Assembly: GCF_037327425.1 (NCBI RefSeq)
Contig: NZ_CP147846.1
Coordinates: forward strand, 2,542,001 to 2,606,000
Length of the DNA stretch: 64,000 nt
Direction of reading: 5' to 3'
Source of the DNA: Rhodococcus sovatensis
Lineage (GTDB): Bacteria > Actinomycetota > Actinomycetes > Mycobacteriales > Mycobacteriaceae
Shown here: one piece after another, positions 18,366 through 27,187 of the stretch
Layout: each line of letters begins with the position of its first letter
Position numbering within the stretch: the stretch's first letter is position 1
The notes under the pieces: model-generated
What the model was told of the DNA's origin: nothing
Database searches by the model: none
What the model saw: the letters and a program-made list of their open reading frames with translations, nothing else
Program-made: the position numbers and the translations under genes

Positions 18366-20060
18366 TCACTCGACGCCGAGTTGCACCACGTCGCCGGGCT
18401 GCCCGCCTGTGTAAACGACCACTTCGATGCCAGGATGACGATCCGCGATGTAGACCGACAGTCCTTCCGCGACGTCCGCCGGGTCGGGTTGTCCAGCCAC
18501 CGACTCGCCGTGCAGCATCGTCACCATCTCACCACCCACCGACAACAATTGATCCAGCAGGGCGCGTCCGGCTGCGAGCACGTCCTGGCCGATCACCACT
18601 ACCTCACGGCCCGCCAGCCCGAGGCCGTTGCCGGGCTCGCACATTCCTACCCACGTGAGGGATCTCTCGTCAGTGATGCGCAGTGATGCCCAGCGTGTGC
18701 CCGCCGCGGCCTCGGACATCGCGAACGCGTCGTCCACCGCTGCTCGCGTCGGATCGTGCACAGCGAGCGCTGCCAAGCCCTGAACCATCGACGACGAGGG
18801 AAGCATGAGCACGTCCTTGCCCGCGGTGCGCGAAGCGATGGACACCGAGACCAGCTCCTGAGCGGAGAGCGCACCGTTGGGAAGGACGAGCACCTCCGGG
18901 TGTTCGGCGCGCAGGATGGCATCGCACAGCTCCGACGTGCCGATTCGTCTCGTGTCGCACCGAAGTACTGCAGCACCCTCGCTCACATACAGTTGCTCGG
19001 CGCCGTCGCCTGCGACGACGGCAAGGATGTCTCTCCCGTGACCGTCGGCGTTTACCGCCGTCGCCGGCCCGTCCACACAGTCCATCGTGCTCAGTGCGTC
19101 GATGCGAATGCCGTGCACTCGACCGACAGCGAGGCCCACCTCTACTGCCAGGCCCGCATTGGCTGTGTGCACGTGCACGGACCAGCTGCCTGCACCGTCT
19201 CCGGCGACCACCGTCGAATCACCCAATTCGCTGAGTGCAGATCGCAGTGCAACTACGTCGTCCTCGCCGATGTCCGTCAGTCCGTAGAGAACCTCGTACC
19301 CACCGATCGACGATGCGCCGCGATGGTGATGCTCTCCCTCGGTCACCGATCGAAACTTCGTCGGGTTCGAAGCGACGATGGTTCGGTGATAGCGCGGACG
19401 TGTGGGCAGCGTCCCCGTCACCACGGCCGAGAAGCAATCGAGCATGACGACGAGCCCCAGAGCACCGGCATCGACGACGCCCGCAGCATCGAGCACCGAC
19501 AACTGCGATCGAGTGCGATCGAGTGCAACGGCAGCGGACTCACTCGCACGAAGCACGACCGCGGCGAGATCGGATCCTGCCGACTCGGTGGCGGCATCGG
19601 CCGCGACGGCCAGAACTGTCACGATCGTGCCCTCCACAGGAACACTGACGACCTCGCCGACGAGGTTCGATGCCCGCCCGAGGACTCGCGCCACACCTGG
19701 ACCATCGAGACGACCACTGCGGCATTCCTCGGCCAGGGCGCGCATCAACTGGGACACGATGACACCGGAATTGCCACGGGCACCTGCCACCGCACCTCGA
19801 GCGAGGCTCGCTGCAACTGCAGCGAGATCGGCGTGCGGGCCTGCGCTTCTCATGCACTCGACAGCCGACCGCACGGTGAACACCAGATTCGTGCCGGTAT
19901 CGGAATCCGGTATGGGAAACACGTTCAGCTCGTTGATCTCCTCGCGCCGGTCGGTGAGACCGTCGACACAGCGATAGGCCCACTGTCTGAGTTCATCGGC
20001 GCCCAGTTCCGTCACCGCCGCCGATACCTCGCGGTCGACCACCTCACCCATGTCGATCAC
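18366..20060 (-). CDS. DAK2 domain kinase-like protein (FakA/YloV family)
   Basis: This 564-residue protein has an N-terminal DhaL/DAK2 nucleotide-binding domain (NELNVFPIPDSDTGTNL, with the Mg-binding aspartates) and a C-terminal DegV-like region. In firmicutes, FakA of this family phosphorylates fatty acids with a FakB partner. No FakB is visible here, so the substrate is uncertain. The start is the GTG at 20060, or the in-frame ATG at 20051. It is divergent from rpmB and precedes recG. Confidence 0.85.
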   Translation of the reverse strand: MIDMGEVVDREVSAAVTELGADELRQWAYRCVDGLTDRREEINELNVFPIPDSDTGTNLVFTVRSAVECMRSAGPHADLAAVAASLARGAVAGARGNSGVIVSQLMRALAEECRSGRLDGPGVARVLGRASNLVGEVVSVPVEGTIVTVLAVAADAATESAGSDLAAVVLRASESAAVALDRTRSQLSVLDAAGVVDAGALGLVVMLDCFSAVVTGTLPTRPRYHRTIVASNPTKFRSVTEGEHHHRGASSIGGYEVLYGLTDIGEDDVVALRSALSELGDSTVVAGDGAGSWSVHVHTANAGLAVEVGLAVGRVHGIRIDALSTMDCVDGPATAVNADGHGRDILAVVAGDGAEQLYVSEGAAVLRCDTRRIGTSELCDAILRAEHPEVLVLPNGALSAQELVSVSIASRTAGKDVLMLPSSSMVQGLAALAVHDPTRAAVDDAFAMSEAAAGTRWASLRITDERSLTWVGMCEPGNGLGLAGREVVVIGQDVLAAGRALLDQLLSVGGEMVTMLHGESVAGQPDPADVAEGLSVYIADRHPGIEVVVYTGGQPGDVVQLGVE

Positions 20061-20144
20061 GACCCCCGTCCCCTCGATTCGGCCACAGCAAGCCTAGACT
20101 CGAACAGTCCCGGAGGACGTTCAGCCACCACTTCAGGTGGCGGT

Positions 20145-20173
20145 TTGGTGAAATCCGGGTACGCCGCTATTCT
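20145..20173 (+). promoter_or_regulatory. Predicted promoter of rpmB
   Basis: TTGGTG and TATTCT are 17 bp apart, a good fit to a housekeeping sigma promoter. Transcription would begin near 20180, leaving an untranslated leader of about 97 bases before rpmB. No experimental support is visible. Confidence 0.45.
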
Positions 20174-20276
20174 TGCAGGGTTGCCCTAAGAGGAGCGGCG
20201 TGCTGATGTGCGTCATGTTTCTTGGCGCAACCGCCCTCATGTTAATGCTCAATCATCTATCAAGGAGTTCGCGACT

Positions 20277-20468
20277 ATGGCTGCCGTCTGCGACGTATGC
20301 GCCAAAGGGCCCGGCTTCGGTAAGTCGGTCTCGCACTCGCACCGACGGACCAACCGTCGTTGGAACCCGAACATCCAGACCGTTCACGCTCAGGTTGCCC
20401 CCGGCAACTCCAAGCGCATGAACGTCTGCACTTCCTGCCTCAAGGCAGGCAAGGTGGTTCGGGGCTGA
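20277..20468 (+). CDS. rpmB: 50S ribosomal protein L28 (zinc-binding form)
   Basis: This 63-residue L28 starts MAAVCDVCAKGPGFGKSVSHS and retains both cysteine pairs (CDVC and CTSC), so it is the zinc-ribbon form rather than the cysteine-free paralog. The ATG at 20277 follows AAGGAG by a normal spacing; the longer upstream frame is not needed. It stands alone between divergent genes and is followed by a strong terminator. Confidence 0.95.
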   Translation: MAAVCDVCAKGPGFGKSVSHSHRRTNRRWNPNIQTVHAQVAPGNSKRMNVCTSCLKAGKVVRG

Positions 20469-20493
20469 TAACTGCCCCCGAGAACGAGTACGT

Positions 20494-20533
20494 GACTGTG
20501 CCCCGCGACCGAACCTGGCCGCGGGGCACAGTC
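20494..20533 (+). terminator. Hairpin terminator downstream of rpmB
   Basis: A perfect 14-bp stem (GACTGTGCCCCGCG and its complement) encloses a 12-base loop, 25 bp after the rpmB stop. There is no strong T-run, which is common in actinomycetes. Confidence 0.7.
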
Positions 20534-20557
20534 ATGTTCGGGCACAGTCATGTTCGG
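20526..20557. repeat. 16-bp tandem duplication
   Basis: GCACAGTCATGTTCGG occurs twice in perfect tandem. The first copy includes the descending arm of the rpmB terminator, so the second copy could form an alternative pairing. Confidence 0.9.
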
Positions 20558-20613
20558 ACACCACAGAGCGATAGGAACACCGTTGTGACGGTCGCCGACG
20601 GGCGCACGTTACA

Positions 20614-21411
20614 GTGAATTTCGTGACAACTTCCGAAAGCACCGGGACCGTCGACCTCGTAGACGGCGTACTTCAGATCACCGTGGCCACCGACGCGGCC
20701 GGCACTTCACTGAGCGGCGCCGCCATGGTCGAGGGAGCGAACGCTCTCCACGCGCTCAATTCAGGAGAACTGACCGCAGGCGCCGTCCTCCTCCTTGGTT
20801 CGGGTTCCAATTTCTGCGCAGGCGGAAACGTTCGGGCATTCGCGGCCGCCCCCGTCCGCGGCGCCTACGTTCGAGGCGTAGCCGACGAGTTCCATCGCTT
20901 CGTGGTCGAACTCGCCGCGACCACCGTCCCAGTCGTTGCCGGTGTTCAGGGATGGGCAGCAGGCGCCGGGATGAGCCTGGTTTGCCACGCCGATATCGCG
21001 ATCGGTGGCCGCTCGACCAAATTGCGCCCGGCGTATTCCGGCATCGGTCTGACCCCGGACGGGGGTCTGACATGGACGCTTCCGCGAATCGTCGGGCCCG
21101 CTCGTGCCCGCGATATTCTGCTCAGCGATTCGGTCCTGCACGGTGAGGAAGCAGTCCGGCTCGGAATCCTGAGTCGACTCGTCGGTGACGACATCATCAT
21201 CAGTGAGGCCCAGCGCCTCGCCCGTACCCTTGCTGCCGGACCGACCGCGGCGTTCGAGGGCGTCAAGGCACTACTGCAGAAGTCCGACACCCACACCCTG
21301 GCAGAGCAACTCGATGCCGAGGCCGCGTCGATTGCTGCAGCCGCCGACGGTCCGACCGGCCACGAAGGAGTCGACGCATTCGTGGAAAAGCGTCGACCCG
21401 ACTTCTCGTAG
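20614..21411 (+). CDS. Enoyl-CoA hydratase/isomerase family protein
   Basis: This 265-residue crotonase-fold protein probably acts on acyl-CoA substrates. The oxyanion-hole segments are present (GSGSNFCAGGNVRAF and GVQGWAAGAGMSLV). The catalytic region reads TPDGGLTWTLPRIVG, with Asp rather than paired glutamates, as in PaaG-like isomerases and other isomerase-type members. The exact reaction cannot be assigned. The start is GTG at 20614 or GTG at 20623. It is convergent with ung, 8 bp away. Confidence 0.82.
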   Translation: MNFVTTSESTGTVDLVDGVLQITVATDAAGTSLSGAAMVEGANALHALNSGELTAGAVLLLGSGSNFCAGGNVRAFAAAPVRGAYVRGVADEFHRFVVELAATTVPVVAGVQGWAAGAGMSLVCHADIAIGGRSTKLRPAYSGIGLTPDGGLTWTLPRIVGPARARDILLSDSVLHGEEAVRLGILSRLVGDDIIISEAQRLARTLAAGPTAAFEGVKALLQKSDTHTLAEQLDAEAASIAAAADGPTGHEGVDAFVEKRRPDFS

Positions 21412-21419
21412 ATCGCCGG

Positions 21420-22112
21420 CTACGGCAGCCTCCAGTCGATGGGTTCGTGGCCTCCTGCGACGAGCAGTTCGTTGGCACGGCTGAACGGGGCGGATCCGAA
21501 GAAGCCGCGCGACGCCGAGAGCGGTGACGGATGCACCGACTCGATACACTGCGTCGAACCGAGCATCGGTTTGAGCGTGGCCGCATCGCGGCCCCACAGA
21601 AGTGCAACCAAACCGGCCTTGTCGTCTCCGTCACCTCGCGCGACGAGAGCTCGAATCGCTTGCTCTGTCACCGCTTCCCACCCCTTCCGGCGATGCGAAC
21701 CCGCAACCCCGGGTTGCACCGTCAGCACGCGGTTGAGCAACAGCACACCCTGATCGGCCCAGGGCGAGAGATCTCCGCTCGATGGAGTCGGGAACCCGAG
21801 ATCGGAGGTGTACTCCTTGAAAATATTGGCCAGACTGCGGGGAACGGGCCGGACGTCGGGTGCGACCGAGAAGCTCAACCCGACGGCGTGCCCAGGAGTC
21901 GGGTAGGGATCCTGCCCGACGATCAGTACCCTGACATCGTCGAACGGCCTGGTGAAGGCCCGCAGCACATTCTCTCCCGACGGGAGGTAGCCGCGTCCGG
22001 CGGCCGATTCCGCGCGGAGCATCTCGCCCATCGCCGCTATCTGCTCCTCGACCGGTTGCAGCGCTGTGGCCCAACCCTTTTCGATGATGTCGTGCAGCGG
22101 TCGCGCAGTCAT
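21420..22112 (-). CDS. ung: Uracil-DNA glycosylase
   Basis: Ung excises uracil from DNA. The family 1 motifs GQDPYPTPGHAVGLSFS (catalytic Asp) and HPSPLSASRGFFG (active-site His) are intact in this 230-residue protein. The ATG at 22112 overlaps the thiL stop as ATGA, which fixes the start; the frame extends far upstream only as a shadow of thiL. The thiL-ung pair is conserved in mycobacteria. Confidence 0.96.
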   Translation of the reverse strand: MTARPLHDIIEKGWATALQPVEEQIAAMGEMLRAESAAGRGYLPSGENVLRAFTRPFDDVRVLIVGQDPYPTPGHAVGLSFSVAPDVRPVPRSLANIFKEYTSDLGFPTPSSGDLSPWADQGVLLLNRVLTVQPGVAGSHRRKGWEAVTEQAIRALVARGDGDDKAGLVALLWGRDAATLKPMLGSTQCIESVHPSPLSASRGFFGSAPFSRANELLVAGGHEPIDWRLP

Positions 22113-23131
22113 TCGGTGCTCCCGTCGAAGCTGGACCATCCGGCGGGACCGGAGAACGGCTCTCCGTCCACTGTCACCATCGGCGCCCCCGAAGGACCTG
22201 ACACGTGGCCCACCACCGTCCAGCCGTCGGGAATCCGTGCCGTCCGGGGAAACGTCGCAGCGAAGGCGTGATCTTCGCCTCCACCCAGAACCCACGAAAG
22301 AACTGACACCCCCAGATCGGTGGCGGCAGAGACGATCTCGCTCCCGGTGTCCAGCAAATCACTGTTCAGGTCGACCGAGACCGAGGAGGCTTGCGCGATG
22401 TGACCCAAATCGGCGACGAGGCCGTCGGACACATCCGTCAGCGATGTCGCTCCCGCCAGTGCGGCGGACACACCCTGTTCGTATTCGGGTGCCGGCACTC
22501 GATGAGCGTCGACGAGTGCCGCATGCCCCGACCGACCCGCTTCGAGGACTGCGAGACCCGCCGCCGACCAACCGAGGTGTCCGAAGACGGCGACTACATC
22601 ACCTGGGCGGGCGCCCGAGCGCAGCACCGGCGGTCGTCCTTCGAGATCACCGAGTGCGGTGATGGAAATCACGAGCTCCTCGGACTGGACTAGATCTCCA
22701 CCGATGATCGATGCACCAGCGCGTTGCGCTTCGCGCCAGAACCCCTCGGACAGACCGTCCGTCACCTCCACCGACGTCGAGGCAGGGCACCCGAGAGCAA
22801 CCAGGAATCCGGTGCAGCGAGCTCCCATGGCCGAAATGTCGGCCCCGTTCTGCGCGACGGCCTTCCGTCCGACGTCGATCGGACTCGACCAGTCCAGCCG
22901 GAAGTGCCTGCCCTCCACCAACATATCGGTCGTCGCGACCACTCGACCGTCTGCCGCAGCAACGACTGCAGCGTCGTCGCCCGGTCCGAGGATCGTGTGG
23001 CTCGATTGGATCCGACCTCTCGTCGATCGGTCGATCACGCCGAACTCCCCGACCTGAGCGACCGTTGGACTGTGGGATTCGTCTCGGTCAGCGCCGATGT
23101 CGATGTTGTTCCTCTTTTCTGCTGTGACCAC
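22109..23131 (-). CDS. thiL: Thiamine-monophosphate kinase
   Basis: ThiL phosphorylates thiamine monophosphate to the active diphosphate. The 340-residue protein has the metal/ATP motif GPGDDAAVV, TTDMLVEGRHF, and the second conserved segment SLTDVSDGLVADLGHIA. A much longer open frame exists upstream, but the GTG at 23131 with GGGGAG 7 bp before it gives family length and clears the divergent Lrp-like gene. It is translationally coupled to ung. Confidence 0.92.
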   Translation of the reverse strand: MVTAEKRNNIDIGADRDESHSPTVAQVGEFGVIDRSTRGRIQSSHTILGPGDDAAVVAAADGRVVATTDMLVEGRHFRLDWSSPIDVGRKAVAQNGADISAMGARCTGFLVALGCPASTSVEVTDGLSEGFWREAQRAGASIIGGDLVQSEELVISITALGDLEGRPPVLRSGARPGDVVAVFGHLGWSAAGLAVLEAGRSGHAALVDAHRVPAPEYEQGVSAALAGATSLTDVSDGLVADLGHIAQASSVSVDLNSDLLDTGSEIVSAATDLGVSVLSWVLGGGEDHAFAATFPRTARIPDGWTVVGHVSGPSGAPMVTVDGEPFSGPAGWSSFDGSTE

Positions 23132-23278
23132 CTGGCTCCCCTCTCGCGCGGAACGACTCCGACCGCTGCGGTACCTTTTTACCGACAACCGCGCTTGTCG
23201 GGTGCGAAGACGCCCGAAATGCGAGACCACCGCGACACTACCTTCGGGTACTGCCGGGACATTCGGAAAGGGCCGACG

Positions 23279-23515
23279 ATGGTGCAAGCATTCATCCTCG
23301 TACAGACAGAGGTAGGTCGATCCGCTCTGGTCGCATCGGCGCTGCAAGACGTTCGTGGAGTCGAAACGGCGGAGGCCGTACTCGGTCCGTACGACGTCGT
23401 CGTCCGTATCGTTGCCGAGGACGAGGCAGAACTGACCGCAATCGTCGCCCGCGTACAGAAAGCCGACGCCATCACCCGGACGCTGACGTGTCAGGTCGCG
23501 GGCATCCCCGCGTGA
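23279..23515 (+). CDS. Stand-alone Lrp/AsnC ligand-binding (RAM) domain protein
   Basis: This 78-residue protein consists only of the effector-binding/oligomerisation domain of Lrp/AsnC regulators (start MVQAFILVQTEVGRS, later GPYDVVVRIVAEDEAEL). It has no helix-turn-helix, so it cannot bind DNA like a classical Lrp. Such lone domains may sense amino acids or modify full-length Lrp proteins; the role here is unknown. The ATG at 23279 follows GGAAAGG. It is divergent from thiL and 31 bp before the DUF3515 gene. Confidence 0.85.
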   Translation: MVQAFILVQTEVGRSALVASALQDVRGVETAEAVLGPYDVVVRIVAEDEAELTAIVARVQKADAITRTLTCQVAGIPA

Positions 23516-23546
23516 CACTGCCGGTCCTTCTATTTCCGAGCGGAAC

Positions 23547-24125
23547 ATGATGACAATCGAACCCCAGTCGCCGGAACCCCAGTCGTCCGAGCGGCGTCAC
23601 CCCGCAGTCATCGCGACGGCCGTGGCCCTGCCCATCGCATTGCTCGTCGGGGTCATCGTCGCCGCCGTCACGGTGTCCGGCAATGCAACACGCCCCCCGG
23701 AAGCACTCGGGCCCGTCGACGCCCCCGCCGCCGAGAGTTCGGGCTGTGCGGCACTTCTGGATGCGCTCCCCCAAGCCCTCGGCGACTACACCCAAACCGA
23801 ACTCGTGGATCCCGCGCCTACGGGCGCTCGCGCGTACGCCCCCGACGACGACGCGTCCGAGGCGATAGTTCTTCGATGCGGTCTACCTCGTCCTGCCGGG
23901 TTCGACGTGGCCTCCGCACTCCAGGTTGTCAACGGCGTTCAGTGGTTCGAGGTGTCGGGAGCCGACACAGGAATCGATGCAAGTACCTGGTACACCGTCG
24001 ATCGTCCGGTGTACGTAGCGCTGACGATTCCCGGCGGTTCCGGACCGACACCGCTGCAGGACGCGTCGGACTCCATCGCGGCAGCGTTGCCGCAGACTGC
24101 GCTCGACCCTGCACCTCTGCAGTGA
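23547..24125 (+). CDS. DUF3515 membrane-anchored protein
   Basis: This 192-residue protein has a single N-terminal transmembrane segment (about residues 20-44) and an extracytoplasmic domain. That domain has two cysteines (SSGCAALLDAL and VLRCGLPRP) and the motif VNGVQWFEV typical of the actinobacterial DUF3515 family. Function is unknown. It is convergent with ddl, 6 bp away, matching the placement of Rv2980 beside ddlA in M. tuberculosis. Confidence 0.82.
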   Translation: MMTIEPQSPEPQSSERRHPAVIATAVALPIALLVGVIVAAVTVSGNATRPPEALGPVDAPAAESSGCAALLDALPQALGDYTQTELVDPAPTGARAYAPDDDASEAIVLRCGLPRPAGFDVASALQVVNGVQWFEVSGADTGIDASTWYTVDRPVYVALTIPGGSGPTPLQDASDSIAAALPQTALDPAPLQ

Positions 24126-24131
24126 CGTCGG

Positions 24132-25238
24132 CTATCTGAGCCCGGTGCCGCGCGCCAATGCCGTCTCGATGAGCGTGTCGATCAGAGTCCGGTAGTCGAC
24201 TCCCGCGGCATCCCACATCTTGGGGAACATCGAGATCGAAGTGAAGCCGGGCATGGTGTTGATTTCGTTGATGATCGGTCCGTCCTCGGTGACGAACAGG
24301 TCGACGCGGGCAAGACCTTGGCAATCCAGCGCGCGGAACGCGTCCACGGCGATCCGGCGGATCTCGTCGCTGACGTCGTCCGAGAGGACAGCGGGAACGT
24401 CGAATTCACAGACGTCGTCGAGGTACTTGCTGTCGAAGTCGTAGAACGCGTGATCGTCCACCGGGGCATCGCGCATGCGGATCTCTGCGACAACGCTCGC
24501 ACGCACGGAACCGTCCGGGAACTCCAGCACTCCACATTCGACCTCACGACCCGCGATCGCGCCTTCGATGATCACTTTCGGATCGTGGACGCGCGCATAC
24601 GTGATCGCACCGGCCAGCTGATCCCAACTGCTGACCCGACTGATCCCGATGGACGATCCCCCGCGGGAGGGTTTGACGAATACCGGTAGACCCAGAAACT
24701 CCTTCTGCTCGGCGCTCAGAGAGTCGACACCACGCCGAAGCACGACCTGTCTGCCCACGGGAAGATCTTCGGCGGCAAGAAGTTTCTTGGTGAACTCCTT
24801 GTCCATGCCGGCAGCGCTCGCGAGGACACCCGGTCCGACATAGGGAACCCCTGCAAGTTCGAGTAGCCCCTGAACCGTGCCGTCCTCGCCGTACGCACCG
24901 TGCAGCAGCGGAAAGACGACGTCGACCGAGGACAGGACCGAGCCTGCGTCACCGTCGTCCAACGAGAGCAGTGCGCCCTTCCTGCCAGGATCGGCGGACA
25001 ACGCCAGAGCCGTCGAGTTCTTGTCCACACTCGGCAGCACTCGTCCGTGGATGGCGAGTTCACCGACGTCCTGCGCCCCGAGCACCCACGCGCCCTCATT
25101 CGTGATGCCGACAGGCACGACGTCGTAGCGCTCGGGATCGATGTGCCGGAGCACACTGCCTGCGGAGACGCAGGAAACCGCGTGCTCATTGCTTCGTCCG
25201 CCGAAGATCACGGCAACTTTGATACGGGTTCCACTCAC
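24132..25238 (-). CDS. ddl: D-alanine--D-alanine ligase
   Basis: Ddl joins two D-alanines with ATP to make the dipeptide for peptidoglycan precursors. The 368-residue ATP-grasp protein has the N-terminal GGRSNEHAVSC, the loop VKPSRGGSSIGIS and the metal-binding end INEINTMPGFTSISMFP. The start is the GTG at 25238 (VSGTRIKVAV); the open frame further upstream is not family-like. It follows gpsA by 58 bp on the same strand, as in mycobacteria. Confidence 0.95.
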   Translation of the reverse strand: MSGTRIKVAVIFGGRSNEHAVSCVSAGSVLRHIDPERYDVVPVGITNEGAWVLGAQDVGELAIHGRVLPSVDKNSTALALSADPGRKGALLSLDDGDAGSVLSSVDVVFPLLHGAYGEDGTVQGLLELAGVPYVGPGVLASAAGMDKEFTKKLLAAEDLPVGRQVVLRRGVDSLSAEQKEFLGLPVFVKPSRGGSSIGISRVSSWDQLAGAITYARVHDPKVIIEGAIAGREVECGVLEFPDGSVRASVVAEIRMRDAPVDDHAFYDFDSKYLDDVCEFDVPAVLSDDVSDEIRRIAVDAFRALDCQGLARVDLFVTEDGPIINEINTMPGFTSISMFPKMWDAAGVDYRTLIDTLIETALARGTGLR

Positions 25239-25296
25239 GGTGACCCACCGTACCGTCCGAGCAATTCTCCGCGCGACGCGTCGCCCTCGTCGGGTG

Positions 25297-26295
25297 CTAC
25301 TCGGGCTTGATTCTGCGTCCGAGGAGGTGCCCCACGGCGTCGGGGACCGACAGCCCCTCATGACACACTCGGTGGACGGCCTCGGTCAACGGCATCTCGA
25401 CGTCGTAGCTCTCGGCAAGTGCACGCACCGAGGTGCATGACTTCACACCTTCGGCGACCTGTCCGTGGGCGGCTTTCTGGGCACTCTCCATCGACCCACC
25501 GGCTCCCAGACGCTCACCGAAGGTTCGATTACGCGACAGCGTGGACGAACACGTCGCGACGAGATCTCCGACGCCCGCGAGACCGGCCAGCGTCGCAGGC
25601 TTCGCGCCGAGCGCCGTGCCGAGACGAATGATCTCCGCGAGTCCTCTCGTCATGATCGAGGCGAGAGTGTTCTCGCCGTACCCCACCCCGCTGGCCATGC
25701 CGCATGCAAGCGCGATGACGTTCTTGCACGCGCCACCGATTTCGCAGCCGATCACGTCGGTATTGGTGTACGGACGGAAATAGCCTGTGGCGCAGGACTT
25801 CTGGACCTCGAGTGCACGCCTGGAATCGGTACAGGCAATGACTGTCGCGGCCGGCTGGCCCTCGGCGATCGGGCGAGCCAGGTTCGGCCCGGACAACGAT
25901 GCGATTCGGCTTGGATCGGCACCTGTCACCTGTGCGATGACCTGACTCATCCGCAGTAACGTTCCGGTCTCTATTCCCTTGGCGAGGCTCAGCAGCGTGG
26001 CGTCCTCTGGAATGGACTCGGTCCACTCGGCGAGGTTGGCGCGGAGCGACTGCGACGGAACCGCGAGAACCACGATGTCGGCGCCTTCGAGCGCGCGTTG
26101 GGGATCGCTGGTGGCGGTGATGTTCTCAGGAAGGGTGATACCTGGTAGGTAATCAGGGTTCTCGTGTCCTTCGGCGATCGAGGTGGCCAGCTCGGAGCGC
26201 CGAGCCCACATCGTCACGTCGGTGCCCGCGTCGGCCAACACCTTGGCGTACGCCGTCCCCCAAGATCCGGAACCGAGTACCGCTGCTCTGGTCAT
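25297..26295 (-). CDS. gpsA: Glycerol-3-phosphate dehydrogenase [NAD(P)+]
   Basis: GpsA reduces dihydroxyacetone phosphate to sn-glycerol-3-phosphate for phospholipids. The 332-residue protein has the Rossmann motif GSGSWGTAYAKVLADAG at the N-terminus, GPNLARPIAEGQP, and the catalytic lysine in GACKNVIALACGMASGVGYG. It lies upstream of ddl; divergently, cofC begins 160 bp away. Confidence 0.96.
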   Translation of the reverse strand: MTRAAVLGSGSWGTAYAKVLADAGTDVTMWARRSELATSIAEGHENPDYLPGITLPENITATSDPQRALEGADIVVLAVPSQSLRANLAEWTESIPEDATLLSLAKGIETGTLLRMSQVIAQVTGADPSRIASLSGPNLARPIAEGQPAATVIACTDSRRALEVQKSCATGYFRPYTNTDVIGCEIGGACKNVIALACGMASGVGYGENTLASIMTRGLAEIIRLGTALGAKPATLAGLAGVGDLVATCSSTLSRNRTFGERLGAGGSMESAQKAAHGQVAEGVKSCTSVRALAESYDVEMPLTEAVHRVCHEGLSVPDAVGHLLGRRIKPE

Positions 26296-26455
26296 CGAAA
26301 GCCACCTTCATCGATTCGTGCACACATTGACTCATCCGACTGTCCGAATGCGCGGACCTCGAGAGCCCACGGACCGCCGCCCCACAGTAACGTCCCGCGC
26401 TCACCCCCCGAGGTCGAACGGTGAGGGCTTCAGCGCCGCTGGCAGGATCGAGCAC

Positions 26456-27106
26456 ATGAGTACCGCGCACGTGGTGATCGCAGTCAAGGATCTCGCCGCA
26501 GCCAAGACACGTTTGGCCGAGGCCTTCGCCGATACCGACCGTGCCCGTCTGGTCGCCGCAATGTTCCGGGACACCGTCGTCGCCGCGCGCGCGGTGGACG
26601 CCGTCTCGGCCATCACCGTCGTCACGCCGGATCCTTCCATTGCCGCCGCCGCAGTCGACTTGGGCGCCCGGGTGGTCGAGGAACCGTGCGACCGAACACC
26701 CCAGGACTCCGTTGCGCGACTCAATTCGGCCTTCGAGGCAGCGGCCTCGATTGTGCGCGCCGAGGGCAGTGCCGACATCATCGCGTTGCAGGCGGACCTC
26801 CCCGCACTCCGGTCCGCCGAATTGGCGCAGGCCTACCTCGCGGCTCGCGGGCATGCCAGGTCCGTCGTGAGTGATCATCATGGGACCGGAACGGCTGCCT
26901 TGATCGTCGACGGGTCGTCCGGTGAGTTCGCACCGCTGTTCGGACCCTCCTCGGCGCGGCGGCACCGCGAGTCGGGCGCATACGATCTCGACGGACACTG
27001 GCCGGGCCTCCGGCTCGACGTCGACACCATCGACGATGTGCGGGAGGCTCACGCCCTCGGTGTCGGCCAGGCAACCGCTGCGGTTCTGCGTTCGCTGGGC
27101 TGGTAG
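26456..27106 (+). CDS. cofC: F420 biosynthesis guanylyltransferase CofC/FbiD
   Basis: This 216-residue nucleotidyltransferase begins HVVIAVKDLAAAKTRLAEAF and has ALQADLPALRSAEL and the metal site DLDGHWPGLRLDVDTIDD, the signature of CofC/FbiD. In mycobacteria FbiD makes the guanylylated three-carbon precursor (EPPG) of the deazaflavin F420. The ATG at 26456 is chosen because upstream frame residues are not family-like. It is co-directional with ppk, 81 bp downstream, as Rv2983-ppk1. Confidence 0.9.
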   Translation: MSTAHVVIAVKDLAAAKTRLAEAFADTDRARLVAAMFRDTVVAARAVDAVSAITVVTPDPSIAAAAVDLGARVVEEPCDRTPQDSVARLNSAFEAAASIVRAEGSADIIALQADLPALRSAELAQAYLAARGHARSVVSDHHGTGTAALIVDGSSGEFAPLFGPSSARRHRESGAYDLDGHWPGLRLDVDTIDDVREAHALGVGQATAAVLRSLGW

Positions 27107-27187
27107 TCGACACACTGCGTCGAACGAGTCGGACACAATTCATCGATCCGAGTTTCACCGGTCACCGCTATAGGGGATGATCGAGCG

